Positions 44,417 through 45,006 of a stretch of 45,006 nucleotides of DNA are shown piece by piece. The position numbers and the translations under genes are program-made. The notes under the pieces are model-generated. The model had not been told where the DNA came from. It searched no databases and worked only from the letters and a program-made list of their open reading frames with translations. The first letter of the stretch is position 1, and each line of letters opens with the position of its first letter. Source of the DNA: Azospirillum sp. TSO22-1 (GTDB taxonomy: Bacteria > Pseudomonadota > Alphaproteobacteria > Azospirillales > Azospirillaceae); contig NZ_LGQZ01000082.1 in assembly GCF_003116015.1 (NCBI RefSeq), positions 1-45,006 of the forward strand. Reading direction: 5' to 3'.

Positions 44417-45006
44417 ATGACCGCGCAAGCCAAGACGCCGCTCCTCGACCAGGTCCGCGTTCCCGCCGATCTGCGCGCGCTGCGGCCCGACATGCTCCGC
44501 CAGCTCGCCGACGAGCTGCGCACCGAGACCATCGACGCCGTCTCCGTCACCGGCGGGCACCTCGGCGCCGGCCTCGGCGTGGTCGAGCTGACGGTGGCCC
44601 TGCACTACGTCTTCAACACACCCGACGACCGGCTGATCTGGGACGTCGGCCACCAGTGCTACCCGCACAAGATCCTCACCGGCCGGCGCGACCGCATCCG
44701 CACGCTGCGCATGGGCGGGGGCCTGAGCGGTTTCACCAAGCGCTCGGAGAGCGCCTACGACCCGTTCGGCGCCGCGCACAGCTCCACTTCGATCTCCGCC
44801 GGGCTCGGCATGGCGGTCGGGCGCGACCTCAAGGGCCGCCGCAACACCGTCGTCTGCGTGATCGGCGACGGTGCGATGAGCGCCGGCATGGCCTACGAGG
44901 CGATGAACAACGCCGGCTCCATGCACAGCCGGCTGGTCGTCGTCCTCAACGACAACGACATGTCCATCGCCCCGCCGGTCGGCGCCATGAGCGCCTACCT
45001 GTCGCG
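44417..45006 (+). CDS. dxs: 1-deoxy-D-xylulose-5-phosphate synthase (N-terminal part)
   Basis: Dxs condenses pyruvate and glyceraldehyde 3-phosphate using thiamine diphosphate, the first step of the MEP isoprenoid pathway. About 196 codons are present and the gene runs off the right edge. Visible blocks are RQLADELRTETIDAVSVTGGHLGAGLGVVELTVALHYVFNTP in overlapping pieces, IWDVGHQCYPHKILTGRRD, the thiamine-diphosphate motif start VIGDGAMSAGMAYEAMNNAG, and VVVLNDNDMSIAPPVGAM. AAGGAG is 9 bases upstream of the ATG. Base composition returns to the GC-rich pattern of the first 40 kb. Confidence 0.96.
   Translation, partial: MTAQAKTPLLDQVRVPADLRALRPDMLRQLADELRTETIDAVSVTGGHLGAGLGVVELTVALHYVFNTPDDRLIWDVGHQCYPHKILTGRRDRIRTLRMGGGLSGFTKRSESAYDPFGAAHSSTSISAGLGMAVGRDLKGRRNTVVCVIGDGAMSAGMAYEAMNNAGSMHSRLVVVLNDNDMSIAPPVGAMSAYLS

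Overview
GC-rich alphaproteobacterial DNA, most likely from Rhodospirillales and Azospirillum-like. This is judged from the flagellar gene order, the GC-rich codon use, CtrA-like TTAA-N7-TTAA promoter elements, and a single-domain FlgJ paired with a separate lytic transglycosylase. The genus is an inference; no rRNA or other taxonomic marker lies in the window.

Region 1 (1 to about 26.1 kb) is a flagellar locus in several transcription units. A plus-strand tail (fliK, flgD) meets a minus-strand rod and L-ring operon (flgF-flgG-flgA-flgH-fliL-like). Next come an 815-residue secreted TPR-type protein and motAB. The plus-strand hook and filament-junction operon is flgE-flgK-flgL-flgI-flgJ-flgN. 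A PPK2 polyphosphate kinase gene and an orphan follow. A minus-strand operon (flgB-flgC-fliE-fliQ-transglycosylase-flhA-fliR-flhB) carries the proximal rod and export gate. Divergent from it, fliI is followed by three unrecognised small genes where fliJ would be expected. Four promoter regions share TTAA-like half sites, a 7-base spacer, TTAA, exactly 11 bases, then TAG. This is the strongest regulatory signal in the window. No fliF, fliG, fliM, fliN, fliP or flagellin gene is present, so the rest of the system lies elsewhere.

Region 2 (26.05 to 40.6 kb) is nine minus-strand genes in close succession. In transcription order they are a DUF3141 alpha/beta-hydrolase-like protein, an orphan, phosphate acetyltransferase, acetate kinase, two tandem RND adaptors, an RND permease, a GH63-type glucosidase and an AI-2E/PerM-family membrane protein. 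The adaptor-adaptor-permease order recalls TriABC-type pumps. The set suggests acetyl-CoA/acetate overflow metabolism coupled to stress export and glucan turnover.

Region 3 (40.6 to 44.4 kb) is gene-poor and visibly more AT-rich. It holds a few short genes, several of them predicted lipoproteins or secreted proteins with strong ribosome binding sites, and five copies of an 11-bp motif, GTTAC(C/G)GTA(T/G)C. The window ends inside dxs (MEP isoprenoid pathway), which returns to ordinary GC-rich coding.
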